NCBI RefSeq assembly: GCF_029227915.1 | Contig: NC_079877.1 | Span: 23,151,851 to 23,215,850 of the forward strand | Direction of reading: 5' to 3' | Length of the DNA: 64,000 nucleotides | Source of the DNA: Hydractinia symbiolongicarpus | Lineage: Eukaryota; Cnidaria; Hydrozoa; Anthoathecata; Hydractiniidae | In this document: piece by piece, positions 11,735 through 25,310 of the stretch | Layout of the letters: each line of letters opens with the position of its first letter | How positions within the stretch are numbered: position 1 is the first letter of the stretch | Made by a program: the position numbers and the translations under genes | The notes under the pieces: model-generated | Seen by the model: only the letters and a program-made list of their open reading frames with translations | Told to the model about the DNA's origin: nothing | Databases searched by the model: none

Positions 11735-13676
11735 ATTTGGTGAAATATAACATAATATGCTACACATTGTGTTCTTTTTTTGTGTGCGATGTAGGGAGGG
11801 TGGGAGAATTGTGTAAGGAATGTGTGCATTTCTAGCCCGGGACCCAGCACTTTCCTTCTATAGCCCAACATTTAAAAACAGGCAAATCCTACGTAAATAA
11901 TGGTGTCATCTAGAGAAAACCCAATTTTATAAAATTATAAATTATCAAAAATCATTAAATTTACTTTGCAAAAAAACGGCGAAAAAACAGGTAAAAACAA
12001 CTCTAGACTGCAATATCTTTGCGTCACTTTTGTCCGACATTTTTGACTAATTATCGAAAAAGAGAGCCGTTAGATCTGTGCGTTCAAAAAACAAAATTTA
12101 CTTCTTCATGTTTTTCCAACTTGAAACGAACTGCTTGGTAACCTGTTTAAAAGAAAAGTACTTTTTTCAAGAATTCTAATTCCCGCCCAAATTCCGTTGA
12201 TTTTTGCCTAAAATGTCACTGTTCGAAGTCCGAAAAATGTCATTTTCTAGCATTGGGATCAGCTGGTGCAAATAAATTCTTCCATTATATATATATTTTT
12301 TTATTTTTTTGTGCTGATATTACTTTTAAAGTACGTAGATTTGCTGTTCAGGAAATTAAATTCGGGATAAAAAGCAACTTTCAAACTTCGGTAGTCATTT
12401 GCGCAAGTGGTGAGTTGAAATTTGGATCCCGCATTTTCTGCGCGAACCTCAAGGGTAAGGATATTTCAGAATTTTAGTGCATAACTTGTCATATGGCATC
12501 CAAAAATTCGCAATATCATGACACAAATCATTGAAGGTGAAAGATTCAATACGGATCGATAATCAAAGAAACAGAAAGATGTGCCAAGGTACACCTTCAA
12601 ATGTTTCTAAATTTCAAAATATTGTTAAATAATTTTCAGGAAATTCCAGCACCGTGGTAGCATTAATTATTTAATTTTGAGATAGAAACTTTCGTGATTT
12701 TTAAGACCGAGAAAATTTTGAAAAGGCTTTATGCAAAAGTTTATCCTTCAAAATGATTGTAATATGCTATTCGCAAAAACTGATTCACGCAATTTTGTTC
12801 TCTATAGTAACTTTACACACTATTTTAAGGCCTCTGTGAACATAAACTCCTCTGCTTATCATAGGTGTTTTAAAAATGAGATATTCGCGAAAGTTTTTTT
12901 CTTAATTTCACAATCTTTTTACTCGCAAAATTTTTTTCCCGTAAAATATGTTCTTTTTCTAATTAGAGTGACCAGCAAATTTCGAAAACAAAATAACGAG
13001 ACTTTTCAGAACAATTTGAGACAAATCAACTAATATTCCAGGTCGATTTTGAGATTTACAAGAGTTGTTCTGATTGACTTATTCGGGCTATATTGTTCAC
13101 AAAGAAAGGAGGTAATGTAATCGATCTTAAGCCAGTTATTTTAATCTTAAGAATCGGCATTAACAGGGAAGGAACGTACTGACAGAGATTTTTGAAAGAT
13201 TTTCTTTCCAGGATTAGTATTCAAAAAATCTGCCACTTTGCTAAGGTATCACGAATTCCCCAGTTATTATAGGGCATTTCAACTCTAGCTCGGAATGAAA
13301 TCTGTCAAATCAACAGCAACAAAACTTATGAAAAAAGGTAAAACTAGAAACATAACATATTAGAAAATATATATTTATATACATTATAAATATATCTACT
13401 TAATAAATTTACATAACCACGTATATACATTAATATTATAATCAGAAATATGTAGTTCCGACTAACACATCTTTTCTCAGTTGATAAGAATCACCAAACT
13501 GAAATCTTTTTTGGTACAGTAAATTTGTTCTGTTGTTGTTAATGGCGGGGAACAAGAAATTTTGTAAACAAATTTCTCATTTATCTCTATCATCACAAGG
13601 GTTTTTGCCCTTCTTCACACACACTTTAAAGACTTATCGAGAATCAGTTTAAAAACCGTATAGCGCCTTTGACTTC
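11735..13676. other. Convergent intergenic region, degenerate repeats
   Basis: Lies between RPS19 (plus) and the CXorf58-like gene (minus), so it holds both 3' UTRs. No coding sequence is recognised. ACTTTCGTG and TTCGCGAAAGTTT blocks at about 12675-12960 resemble the termini of the element in RPS19 intron 1. An AT-only palindromic stretch is at 13360-13400. Confidence 0.4.
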
Positions 13677-16600
13677 TCAAAGATTTTGAGTCCATTCAAA
13701 TAGCATTTTGCCTTCTTCATCCCAAGAATCATCGTTGAAATCAACATCCACGATTCTTTTTTGTGACGTCATGTTTGACTGCTTTAAAATAACGTCAGTG
13801 CCAGCCAATCGCTTGTCTTCATTTATGTAGTTGTCATTACCATCAAGTCCACTTTCTATCTCGTTTGAATCATCTCTTTCAGGTGACTGAACAAAAAAAG
13901 TTGTTTCGAAAAGTTTTCGGGAGTGAAAAAAACAACAGAAGGTATTGTTCACAATAATGGAGTTTTGGTATTCAACACCGTATTTAACATCGACATGTAT
14001 GCACTAAGATGTCGATGTTAAATACCAAATTTTAGATATCTTAGTAGCAACGTTATAGAAGTTTTAGGCGATTTGGGGGTCTGATCACCAATACCCTTAA
14101 CGGCAACCATTCGCACTACATCTCTTTTTAACGTGTATAGTCACATAAGGTCATTAATGCACTAGTGTGAACAGAGCTGAATTATTCGAAAACACTATCA
14201 GATCAAACACAGCTTTAAAGTATTTCGATATGTCACAACATATTGTTGTCGATAAACAAATTTTGATAATGAGACGTGTTAACAGTCCAAACGGTATTTT
14301 GAAAATCTGAAAAAAAGGGGGAGGAGGAGGGACAGGGTTAAAGAATCTTTTTAACAAAAAGAATACCTGATACAATCTTCTCATTTTTTCAACTCTTTGG
14401 ACAGCTTGTTTCGAACGGCGAGTTGGTTCGCTATCTTTATTACTAAATTTCCTAAAAACAACAAAACTAACATTGTAACATTTACCAAACATAACATGGA
14501 AAAACAAAAAAATATAATAAAGTACAATACAAGGCTTGTTCTGTCCATTGGAGTTTTCCCTCTCTACTGTTCGAAAATTGTTAAAAAGATAATCGTGTAT
14601 ACTGAGTAGAACGTTTTTAAATAGAGATTCGAATGTTGAGTTTCATCAGAGATCCTCCTTTATTTTACTTTAAAGGCGAATGTTACATGGCACGACGTAA
14701 CGATAAGTTCGAATTATAGAGAGCCTACTGAATGTTAAACATGTTTCAGGTTATTCCTTAAATTTAGTCGAAATTCGCGAATATAAATACCTGTCAAAAT
14801 TAGTACTATAAACGTGGGCCAAGAGTAACTCATAAAGTTATTAATATTCCCAGCACAGCAATAATTTTTTTAGGCAAGCGACGAAATAACTTTAACTAAC
14901 TTGTTGGCCAGCGTTTTGATGTACTCAACCTGTTGTTGTTGGCTAGGTGGGAAGAATTTCCGAGATTGCAGCTGTTGATAAAATCTTTCTGTTTTTTCTC
15001 CTTGATTAAGATACGCGAGTACGTCATGTAGAATGTGTTGGCGAGGAACAGCTGAAAGAAAACAATGACGTATTCTGTATTTTTTTCTTCTTATAACCGC
15101 TCACAGTTTAACGCCCTTCACTTGTGGCCTCCAGCCATGAATTATAAATTTCGTCATAAACGCCCATTAGAGACAATACTTCAAATAAGTCAAAACACCC
15201 ATGAATACGGACAACAGTTGCTCTTCGATCCGCATTCATTCTCATGGACTGGGATTTGCGTCACCGTTGTTGCAATGTCGGTGTCAATTTTGTCTGTTTC
15301 CCTGCTAAAAATTGCCACTCACACTACAGCGGTAGTGACGTAAAACAGAATCCATAAAAGCCGAGTGCTAGTCCAAAGAGAACATCTAAAAAGAGCCTTT
15401 TTTGCGATTCTCGTAAAGTACTTACTTTCAAGTAATAATGTTCTCCAAGAGTTTGCTTTTCCTCCCGCACTCGCTGAACGTTCATCTAACGTTGACAAAT
15501 ACTAAATAAGAACATTAATAATTCGTTTTAGTGAATCGGACGATTTCAAATGTAATTTTTTTCGACATAAAACTACAGTGTAAACTATCATGTTTGAGAA
15601 ATGATAAACCTTTAACAATATATGAATACTGAACAGACTAACCGAAAAAAATATCTTGAATAAAACTATCGCTTCACAAATCCAATGAGATAATTTTCGC
15701 GATCTTAGCAAGTCCAAATATATGGTTGACAGTGTGGAGTGGTGCTAGTTTTAGGCAAGTATAAAAAAGGCAAGAGCTCCTGAGAATGAGGTTGACATTT
15801 ACGTAGACATAACAATATGAATTTTCTTACGATATACTTTACTCCTTTGTAAACAATACAAAATTCTCCTTTATTGTTGTACTTTTATTGAATAATAACT
15901 TAGAACATTAAATACGCTACAATCATGGGCACAATATAATTCGTGAGTTTTTTTGAACTTCTCACAGTTCACTTGTCAATGGTTACAGCGGACCTATGAC
16001 ACCAACACAACTATTTTTCCAGAATTTCGCAACCTACGTAAACCTACGTAAAACTCACAACCTTGGTCTTAGAAAAACAATATTTTGAACAAAAAGAAAA
16101 AACACTTAACGGAAGTCCCTAAAGTCGAGTTAATAACAAAAAAATACCGACCTTCATATAATCTTTCAGATTAGACACATCCCCTACGTTATTAATTTTG
16201 GTCTGATTCTCTTCACATAAATCTGAAATCATTTGATCAAAAAATTTGCGATTTCCCATCAAACTTAAAGAATCGACAGCTGCCTATAAACAAAAACGTG
16301 CACTTGTAAAATTCAGAGAAATCTTTGTTCAATTATAGATTAAGCCCAAACAGAACAGAGAGTAGTTTTTGTAGAGGTAAAGGAATTTATAAGGGAATCC
16401 TTATGTCATAGTTTAATATAAACTTACATACCTCTGATGCAGGACGTATAGCTTTCTTTCCACTGAGATACTTAATACCTTTTCCATCCGTCTTAATGAA
16501 AACCTTAAATACAATGAACGGTGGAAATTCCTCACCTGCAAACCTAATACAAAAAAAACAAAAAAAACATTGTCCTTTTTTTGATTGGAACTGCGCTAAT

Positions 16601-19600
16601 GAACACAAGGTCATCTCCTATGATAATTATATTCTCAGCATAACCTTTGAGCATGACTTTTCCATTAATAATTTTACAAAACTATTTTACAAATGTAATT
16701 TATTTTAAATAGTAAAAGCTTTTTGGCTTACACCATCATCAGTACATAAATGTATTTTAAAAATATATATTTCGTTTTATTAAAAGTAAAAGCTTTTCGG
16801 GTTACGCCATCTTCAGTACATAAATGTATTTTAAAAATATATATTTCATTTTATTAAAAGTAAAAGCTTTTCGGTTTACAAAATATAATTTAATCGCCTG
16901 ATTTTTTTCTAACTCTTTTTTGCCCTTAATAGGTTCGGGTAAGAAAATATTCTATGAATATATGTTTGTTAATGCCGTATTTACTTTAAAATTATATTTA
17001 TATCAAGTTTTTTTATGGGAGAACCTACTAATTTGATTTTGATGCATTGGCAAAATGTATGTGCACTTTTCTGGCATCAAAACTAATATGGTGGTATTTT
17101 TCAAACAAGTGTTCTAAAATTTAGATTCCCTGTTAAATAATCACTTAGGTAAGATTCTACTTAAATAAATGGTGAAAATAAAATTGTAGGTCTTTAAAAA
17201 AGGGACATTTAATAAACTTGATAAACATCCTCTGAAGGGGGATAGTGTTTATTAAAGGGAACGGTGTTTATTAGAAGGGTGTATATTAAAAAAAAGGCAC
17301 ATAGGTGTTTGAGGGGCACTTATTTGAAGTCATCATTCATCATTCTCGGCTTAACGTCCGTTTTCCATGCTAGCATGGGTTGGACGGGGTATATTAATGA
17401 CCCTCTTCCAATCTGATCTAGACTGTGTTAGATTTAAACTCAACTTCCTCTCTATCAAGTCTGTCCTTATAACCTCCTGCCAAGTCTTTCTCGGTCTGCC
17501 TCTGGGCTTTGCCCCAGGAACTATCAAGTATCTACACTTTCTAACCCAATTATCCTCCTCCATTCTTTCCAAGTGCCCCAGCCAATTCAATCTTCTTATC
17601 TGGATAACATCTTTAATTCTACGGAGACTTAGCCTGCTTCTTAGCTCATCTGAACTCTTTCTGTCTCTCAGACTGGCATTACACATCCACCTAACCATTC
17701 TCATATCATTCCTTTCTAAACGGTCAAGATCTTCCTGCTTCACTGCCCATGTCTCACTACCGTACAACATAACACTTCTTACACAGGCCTCATACAACCT
17801 ACCTTTTACCTCAATTGACAGGACTCTGCTAGTCAATAAAGGAAGTAACTCTCTAAACTTTTTCCAAGCAGAACCTATCCTGCAAGTAACACTTCTTCCA
17901 ACACCCCCTTCACTGCCCAACATATCACCTAAGTAACAGAAGTTCTTAACTATCTCTAACGAGCCACTGTTGTACATCATTAAAGCTGGAAATACTTCAT
18001 TCTCTATAATCTCACCCTAGCAACGCTTGCATACAAACTGCATGTCACCTCTTAACCTTCCACTAATACTACTGCACTTCTTATGTACCCAATGCTTGCA
18101 AGTCTGACAAAAAATTGAGTTACTACCAACCCCTTTCCTGCAAACTCCACAAAGCCACTTTCCAACTACAAGGTCACACTTGGCTGCAATGCTACTTATC
18201 ATGACTTTAGACTTTGCTGTGTTTACCTTCAGCCCTTTCTCTTCTAGTCCTTTCTTCCACTTCTCAAACTTTTCAACTAATTCTTCCATCGACTCTGCTA
18301 TGAGAACCAAATCATCTGCATACAATAACTCCCATGGACAACCTGTTCTGAACTCCATCGACAGCGCTTCTAAGACTAGAATAAACAACAAAGAACTAAG
18401 TACAGAACCCTGATGTACACCAACATTTACACTAAATTCATCACTAAGTGAATCGTTAATCCTGACACGACTTCTAGCATTGCTGTACATAGAGTGTACC
18501 ATCGTAACTAGCCACTCATCCACACCTAATTTTCTCATAGCCCACCAAATAACTTTACGTGGCACTCTATCAAAAGCTTTCTCTAAATCTACAAAGGCAA
18601 AATAGAGATTCTTTCTCTTTCCCAAATACTTTTCCTGAAGCTGTCTGAGTAAAAATATTGCATCTGTAGTGCCACGCCCTGGAAGAAAACCAAATTGCAT
18701 CTTATCTATATCAATTCTTTCTCTAAGTAACTTATCAATCACTCTTTCAATAACTTTCATTACTTGATCAACCAACTTCAAACCTCTATAGTTACCCCTT
18801 TCTAATGCATCACCCTTTCCCTTGAAACAATTCACTATTACACTCGACTGCCACTCACTCGGAATAACACCATCCTTTATAATCTGGTTAGCAAGACTTG
18901 TAATAAGCTCAACTTCGATATAACTATCGATATGAACTCCGATATGAAGTATTAAGGGTATTTCCATCTGTATAAATTATGAGATTTGCAAGATTCGAAT
19001 TAACCAGGTCACAATTCGCAATTCGAAATACCTTCTTTGCAAATCATTCTACAACGAAAATAATAAAACTATGAATCACATTTTTTCACCAATTATTTGT
19101 ATTACTTATTCCCATAACAGTTTTTGCAACAAAATAACCATTAACAAGGGATCAATTGCAAGCTCTCCCAGATAACAGCTGCAAAAAAATATTTTCTCTA
19201 CAGTCAGAAATTTCTGTGAACTGACTCTATATTTCTAATTCGGTCCCTGATTTGTTACAAAGAAGATTTCCCATGCTTTCTGACTTCTACTTTCAAGTTT
19301 TCAGCTACCTGCACCTGTGGAGATAGTTTCATGACCTATATTATAAAACTAATTTAACTGTTTGTGATTATAAACATACCTAAATCTAATTTTAGCCTGA
19401 AATACAGGATCATTAAAAAGTTGCGCTTCTGCAGGATTGATTTTCCTCATAATGTCATACGTGAGTGTGTGATCCTAGAAAAAAGGTAACAATAAATTGT
19501 TTTATTGAGCTTGCGTTTCCATCAATGTATGTAACAGTCGAAATTTTATTTGTTGTGCCCATGAAAGAGTTTTACATCTTGTCTAATTAGGCATTGAATC

Positions 19601-20337
19601 TTACTTCCCAATTATAACTTAAATTTTTTGCATTTATGATTGAGAAAATAGCTGTGCTGGGTGATATAGATACTGGCAATAGAACTTTTAAAAATGCTAT
19701 TTTTAGAAGATAGTTACAATTTTCTTCTATCACTTGCCATGATATTTTTTAATAATTTTAAAAGCGTAAGAAAGAAAATGGATTTTTAAAATGCATTGGG
19801 GTTTAAACAATACATTTCTGTCATGTTGAATCCACTATAAACCAATGATTTTTATATCTAAACTGTAATTATTTTTCAAAAAAATAAACATACTATGGGA
19901 ATCAAGAGCCTATCTAAAACTATAATTTTTGTACAAAATACTTCCAGTCTTCATTAGAATTGAATGACACTGATCTAGTCAGATCTGCACAAAGGGCTGA
20001 GGGTGAAATCGAGATGTCACCAGCTATTTTTAAAAGGTTTCTCAGAGTGCTAGAAGCTTGTAACTGTTGTTGTTGCTAGCAGTTCAATTTAATATATTAT
20101 GAATAAACATTATATATACAACTATATTATGTTTTTATTTGATTCTTTCCATCTCAACATTTCAACTAGCTTTATTGCGATCCAACTTTATTGGTACTTA
20201 CAAATAAAGGTATATTAACACAAGGAATAAAATGTGAATATTTCCTTACAGCAGTGCATATTGCATATTTCAGCAGTTTGAACATTTGACGGTCACGGTA
20301 ACAGCACCAGCAATTTTCTATTTTATGAGCTGCATTC
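13677..20337 (-). CDS. CXorf58: CXorf58-like protein, 8 exons found, 5' end missing
   Basis: Ortholog of the uncharacterised human protein CXorf58; molecular function unknown. Exons (minus): 20250-20337, 19380-19474, 16432-16543, 16152-16283, 15426-15501, 14901-15051, 14367-14451, 13677-13886. Phases agree throughout; the readable part is about 315 codons. Conserved blocks: MFKLLKYAICTA, AKIRFRFAGEEFPPFIVFKV split across two exons, LSGKKAIRPASE, YLSTLDERSASAGG with NSWRTLLLE, and RRSKQAVQRVEKMRRLYQ near the end. The start of the gene is not identified: exon 20337 opens in phase 2 and about 50 N-terminal residues of the human protein have no counterpart yet. The junction 14901/14451 uses a GTTAGT donor and skips a stretch present in human, so it is the least certain. 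The intron between 16543 and 19380 carries a LINE insertion. Confidence 0.85.
13981..14024. repeat. Perfect 16-bp hairpin
   Basis: TATTTAACATCGACAT at 13981-13996 is followed after a 12-nt loop by its exact reverse complement at 14009-14024. It lies in the last intron of the CXorf58-like gene. Possibly the core of a small foldback element; no further arms could be followed. Confidence 0.6.
16711..16876. repeat. 74-bp tandem repeat, about 2.2 copies
   Basis: AGTAAAAGCTTTT recurs at 16711, 16785 and 16859, spaced exactly 74 bp, with the intervening CAGTACATAAATGTATTTTA conserved. It lies in the large CXorf58-like intron. The phrase GGTTACGCCATCTTCAG suggests a dispersed hydrozoan repeat, but the family is unknown. 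Confidence 0.75.
17225..17325. repeat. GTTTATTAAAGGG dispersed repeat fragment
   Basis: Contains GTGTTTATTAAAGGGAACGG and GTGTTTATTAGAAGGGTG in tandem, next to the LINE 3' end. Related phrases occur near 228 and 39640-39720, so it is dispersed in this window. Not classified. Confidence 0.4.
17343..18915 (-). mobile_element. LINE copy 1, 5'-truncated, one nonsense codon
   Basis: Non-LTR retrotransposon fragment on the minus strand, inside a CXorf58-like intron. Reading order: reverse transcriptase with LVDQVMKVIERVID, FGFLPGRGTTDA, FVDLEKAFDRVP, HQGSVLSSLLF and the catalytic YADD in ELLYADDLVLIAES; then a PHD-like zinc finger (CGVC, CQTC, HKKC); then a C-terminal block ending RLNWLGHLERMEED and KPRGRPRKTWQEVIRTDL. 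The frame is broken only by a TAG at 18017-18019, where copy 2 has AAA. The upstream ORF and endonuclease are absent, and the 5' truncation is near 18915 where LINE-like residues stop. The clade is not assigned. Confidence 0.88.
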
Positions 20338-21808
20338 CTACAAGTACAAGAAAGATGTTACTTTGTTTATAAATAATTAAAAAAATTAAAATATTATAGA
20401 ACATAGAATATTATATTGATTTTATATAAATCCATTTAAAGGCTACCAAACATTACAAGAAAGAGTCTAAAAATCTCTTAGTCATGAGTTGAGGGAATTG
20501 CAAGCTGTGAGTGGATAATTGATGAGCTAAAAATATTTACTAGCCACCAAGCTGTTTTTCCGATATTTTTCATAAAATTCTTTTCGGAGAATATTTTTGC
20601 TTTAAAACAGGTTTATCTATAAATTCATGGTATAGTTCAAGTTACCAAAATTATAAGATGCTCAATCCCCAGGAAACACTTAAAAAACCTTGATTTTGCT
20701 GTGGCCAAAATTGAACCACATACTAAAATTGCGCATTATTAAATGCAACAATCTTCCTTTGTGCAAATTATATCTTGTTAGTGCTAGTATCATAGCCACC
20801 TGCCCTTTAGAGACCCTGGGGATAAGGCCATAATCAGCGTAATTTTTTTCTGGTTGGTGGTAACTGGTAAATTTAGCAAATCACTGATACTTTTTTGAAG
20901 CAGTGTGCAATCAAACAATCAAACAGAAAGTTAAGGTATAAAAATAAATAAATTATGTGTAACTCTAAAATATTTGTTTTCCTGGTTACACCCTCAAAAA
21001 AATTTAATTATTTATTTTTCGACATATTACAATGTTGAAACTAGTCGATAAAATTCAATATAAAACTTAAAAGTGTTTTTACTTGTTTCAAGTTACTAAT
21101 AACCTTAATCCTACTGAGAACATATGGAAATATATAAAAACCTTCCTACAAAGACTTTATATATATGACATAAAACAAATTTCCTATAGCTAACCTTTCA
21201 TTGAGTGACATAGTTTCTTTTATATAGAAGTTTTTTATTAACTAAAATAAGAAACAAATAACAGATTAGGATGAGTCCATAAAAACATTACAAAAGCTGG
21301 TAGCTAAATATATAGCTATACCTTTATCAGACAAGACAAGGGACAAGCCAGATAATCAAAGTAAATTAGACTATCACGTGGAATTAGGATAAAAGCTCAG
21401 GTATGTAGATTCATTTATTCCATAATCTGTTTAGATCTTCTCCTACTTAGGAGATTCATTAGCTATATTCTTTACATAATTAGAGTCAATTGACTGTCCC
21501 TATTTTTTGTTAGCAATTTTTGACATTCAAAGTAGGGGGTGTGGGGGACACAACTTTAAGCTAGCTAGTAAGGGCCTTCGAAAAGTCTATTGATTTCTCT
21601 ACACAAGCAGGAGAACCGGAGTTTTTCTTTTTTGACCTGTCGGTTCGCTTCCTGTGCTTTGTTTGTTTCTCTTGCAAATAAAACTGCGTGTAAACATTTC
21701 ACAAAAAAGAAAAAATCCGAGCATAAAAAAACCCGCAGACCAGAGTGCGCTAAAATCGTGAAGTGCAATATAGTAAATTTACCAAAATGTTTACTTTTTG
21801 GCAAAACT
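20338..21808. other. Upstream of first CXorf58-like exon
   Basis: Expected to hold missing 5' exons of the CXorf58-like gene. I scanned the minus strand for a phase-compatible exon resembling the human N-terminus and found none I trust. Confidence 0.3.
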
Positions 21809-21958
21809 TACTTTCAATTCACCGAAAAGTAAAACTGCTTCTTTTTTAGTGACAAAATATTTAGCTGTAACCTTTAAAACAATCACATGGAAGTCATTGG
21901 TGTACATGTTGAGATCTGCAACCGCGCCAAATAGGCAGTCACCATTTCGCCTCTGACT
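21809..21958 (-). other. Orphan exon-like ORF, unidentified
   Basis: On the minus strand a 150-bp open stretch is bounded by an acceptor-like ATTTAG and a good donor (GAATTGAAA then GTAAGT). It reads SQRRNGDCLFGAVADLN, then MYTNDFHVIVLKV, and ends EAVLLFGELK in phase 0. The codon choice and composition look coding. The NGDCLFGAV core loosely resembles the catalytic-cysteine loop of OTU proteases (a G-D/N-C-L/F-F pattern), but no second motif is seen. It lies 1.5 kb 5' of the first CXorf58-like exon on the same strand and could be its N-terminal exon only if a linking exon of length 2 modulo 3 exists. It could instead be part of another gene or a transposon. Confidence 0.3.
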
Positions 21959-22741
21959 AAATCATAAATCTACCAAATGGAAGATTGCAGATATTTTGAT
22001 GGCACGTAATATTAAGCTAATAGCCTAATTGCCACTGAAAGTTTGTTAAGTTGAAGATAAGTCTCAACCCTCTCCCCTCTTGCCCCAATAGTTTTAAAAA
22101 GATGATTAAAAAAATGAATAAAAAAATAAGAATTTTGTTTCTTTTCTAGTATACTGTATTTACGTAATATGCATACATTTTTGTTAGATTTCTATACGTT
22201 TCCCGACAATCTAAATGTGCTAATTTTTAAAATCTTGGTTGGTAAAACCATGGTTTGTCTTGGCTGAGACACTAAATCTAACCCATCCCCTCCCCCAGAA
22301 AAAAAAAATTAAAGCAGAATTTCTTCCTACGGCACTGATACCCAAACCAGGCGTGTTCGAATCGGGTTTAGAGAAATAACAGAGGTTTGACACTGTTCAG
22401 TGTGACTTCGACATTGAATAAGGTGTTAGCTTTTCATAACTAATCTGCACATTCACCGCTCACAAATGCGTCTTCCGCAGAAGGCTCTGCTGCTAAAATT
22501 CGGAAAGTTTGGCTCATCAAAAGACTTAAAGTATGTCGTACAAGATAGAATGAGCATTCTGTGGCCACAAATATCGCAGTAAAAACAAAATCAAATAAAA
22601 TTTCTTGAATAATGCGATGGCCAGTTTTGCAAGAATCTAACAAGATTAAGTGTCACAGGCATGTCAAAAGAAGATGTCTTAAAGACAACTGGTTAACTGC
22701 TAGCAGTTAGAGAGAAAAATTTTATGTAACAAACTGCAACA
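21959..22741. other. Unassigned region 5' of Gypsy remnant
   Basis: A 67-codon minus-strand ORF at 22440-22643 is comparatively GC-rich and looks coding-like, but I do not recognise it. The area could include a decayed LTR of the adjoining Gypsy element; no LTR pair was identified. Confidence 0.3.
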
Positions 22742-22749
22742 AGACTGAC

Positions 22750-25310
22750 ATGAGCCAACACACTACTTTGGCGGCCGTCTTAGAGGCCAAACCAAAGTAT
22801 TCAATTTTGTCACCAAGTGTAGAAGATTTGACACACGTGTTAAGGACAATCCATCGGCCAATTCTTTTCGCAGCTCTTACTAACAAGCAACACGAACTTA
22901 TCCATCAACATTCCAAAAACCAAATGACCCACCGTACCAACCAAGTTCATAATTGTGGCAAAACCCATCATGGCAAAAATTTTCCTGCTAAGAACCCTCA
23001 AACGCAATGTTCTGTATATGCCCCGTTGTAGCCACTGTAATCGCTTTCACCACTTCGAACAGGTCTTTCGCACAAAAGATAGAATTAAATCTCAACGCAA
23101 TGACAACGAATGTTAAGGTGCAGTGTTCAATACCATAATTTCAGCATCTTAGCCACATAATAATTAGATATCATTGGTCATTAACTCTATGATTAACTCA
23201 CTAATGCATGGATCAAATCTGCTTCCACCTCACAACCATATATTAATATGTGACTTGACAACTAGTGAGGACTACCCAAAACTTTATTTCCAACTTATAA
23301 CAGCTTCGAAGCCAATTAAAAAAACAAGTTACCAGGCATATCTGATAGTCTAAGATGTCTAGCTGGTCTTAATTGCATTAAAGCTCTCGGACTTTCAACA
23401 CAAGATCTCATAAGTGTACGAATGAAGTTGCATTCAGCAAATGATTAACCAATCCAAATGCTTGGTGCAGGTTGTCTTGCGAATTTCATGCGACAATATA
23501 CATGGTCATACCAGGGAAATTACTGGCTCACCTACATTGCATACCAGATAGAGAATAAGTATCTCAACAAGAGCGCGTGTATTGATCTCAGAATGTTCAC
23601 AACACGTACTCTAATTGTTGAAGTAATGTATACAGGTGCTTTCATTGCGGTGCATCACCCATCCAGCATTGTACATCCATACAAATGTTCTATTATATTT
23701 CCAATGCATTGGCAGTCTGAAGTCAAGACAGGTCTAGACCGATGTTGAACTTGGTGCAATAAAACAAGTCCGATTGGAAAACTAGTCTTATGGTGACACA
23801 GGTTGTTTTTACTACGAAAAATGGTAAACCAAGGCGCAAATGAGAATTTTAATCTCTCAGTACGGAGGTCACTAGGAAAATCAATCATACGCAGCCTCCA
23901 TTTCATCACGTTCATCCAGTATCACACCCTGGGGACGTTACTGCAACACCGCCAGGGCTAGCTATTATAGATGCATCGACACAATAGCTTGATCATTCAC
24001 TAAAAATTGTGGAGATGACATTAGGAGATAGAATTTCTTCCAACTTATAGATGGTTAGACCATTACGAAACTAACAGCATTTATTTGTGGACTTCTCTGA
24101 TTTTAAAGTTACAGTGTACGCCCATAATACATAATAATTCGCAAGCTTCTTGAACCGAAATCAGTTTCCTGCCAGGATGGCAACATAAAGGACCTCTTCG
24201 AAGGATCGAAAAATCAGATAATTCAGGAAATTGAACAAAAAGCTCGTACATTTGATATGTCAAAGCCCACATGTCTCACTACCAACTAGTCTAATGTTGG
24301 CCTTGGATATTTATTTTATTTCAGATGAACCATGAATGAACGAGGAAACTCCAAACCCTTTTGCTGCACCACTGGCTAGTTTTTGTACTAGTTAGATACC
24401 GGTTTACACACCCTTAAGATTCTCGATATACACCAGTTAAAGGTAAAGTATTGGCAGTTGCCAATGTATTTGATAGATGTCTCACTTTGTGCTAGGCTGT
24501 GGCAAACTACCCACACCCGTTGACTGCAAGCCTTTCCTTGTCCGGAGAAAAGAACAGTTATCTAGATACAGATGACCGTATATACTCCACTAGTCATATA
24601 CACCGCATGCTTAAATCTGACAGCTAGAACAATATCAACCTTGCTGTAACTTAGCACTTACTTCATTAAATTTATGTCGTTGAGAATGGATTTCGTCGAA
24701 AATTTGTTACCTATGGCATACTACATAAGCTATTTTCCGATAATGGCCTATAATTCACTGTCCATTTTACTGGAAAATATCTTAACAATCGGATCGTCTA
24801 TTACGGTGTTTCTTCTGTTGCATATCCACATAATACAGTAAAGAGGTTGACTTCAGACAACACGTGTAATCATGATCAACTTGACGTAGATACATTTCAG
24901 CGACCTATGCCAACCTATTGAAACACATCATGCCAAGATATCAAGAAATGACCTCTCATGTGCATCGGCCGACCAATAAGAGATTTCAACCATACATTAC
25001 CAGGAAAGTACAAACCACAACAAGGAAAGCGTCCCTAACAACAGAGAAGAAACATTACGACAAAGACACAAGAAGATTTCCGAGCGCTTGTCCGCTCATA
25101 TTAGGCGACTGAAGTCATTCGTCGTTGATGATCGGGTTTGCAGAACCAGATTAGAAAAGACACTCGTAAATGGGACAGGACAGGTGTAGTCACTGAAGTG
25201 CGCCAGTTCGACCATTATGCTATTAGAGTAGACAATTTAGAAAAGGTGTGACCTTCTACGTAACTGAAAATACCCAGTATTTTTCTGCGTCACAAGTTTC
25301 ATCTCAGCAG
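22750..25310 (+). pseudogene. Decayed Ty3/Gypsy-type retrotransposon
   Basis: Plus-strand remnant with many stops and frameshifts. The 5' part (about 22750-23110) keeps a gag zinc-knuckle pattern: NCGKTHHGK, PAKNPQ, then CSHCNRFHHFEQ and RTKDRI. The 3' part keeps integrase features: SDNG followed by FT near 24745, a DVDTFQRP stretch and GRPIRDF near 24880-24990, and a C-terminal VVTEVRQFDHYAIRVD-like segment near 25190-25240. That order is characteristic of cnidarian Gypsy polyproteins. The protease and RT in the middle (23.2-24.6 kb) are too eroded for me to place. LTRs, primer-binding site and target duplication were not found. Not functional as it stands. Confidence 0.7.

Noticed and set aside
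17367-17936. 189-codon plus-strand ORF, also at 27387-27956
   Set aside because: Antisense shadow of the LINE C-terminal coding region; identical in both copies for that reason.
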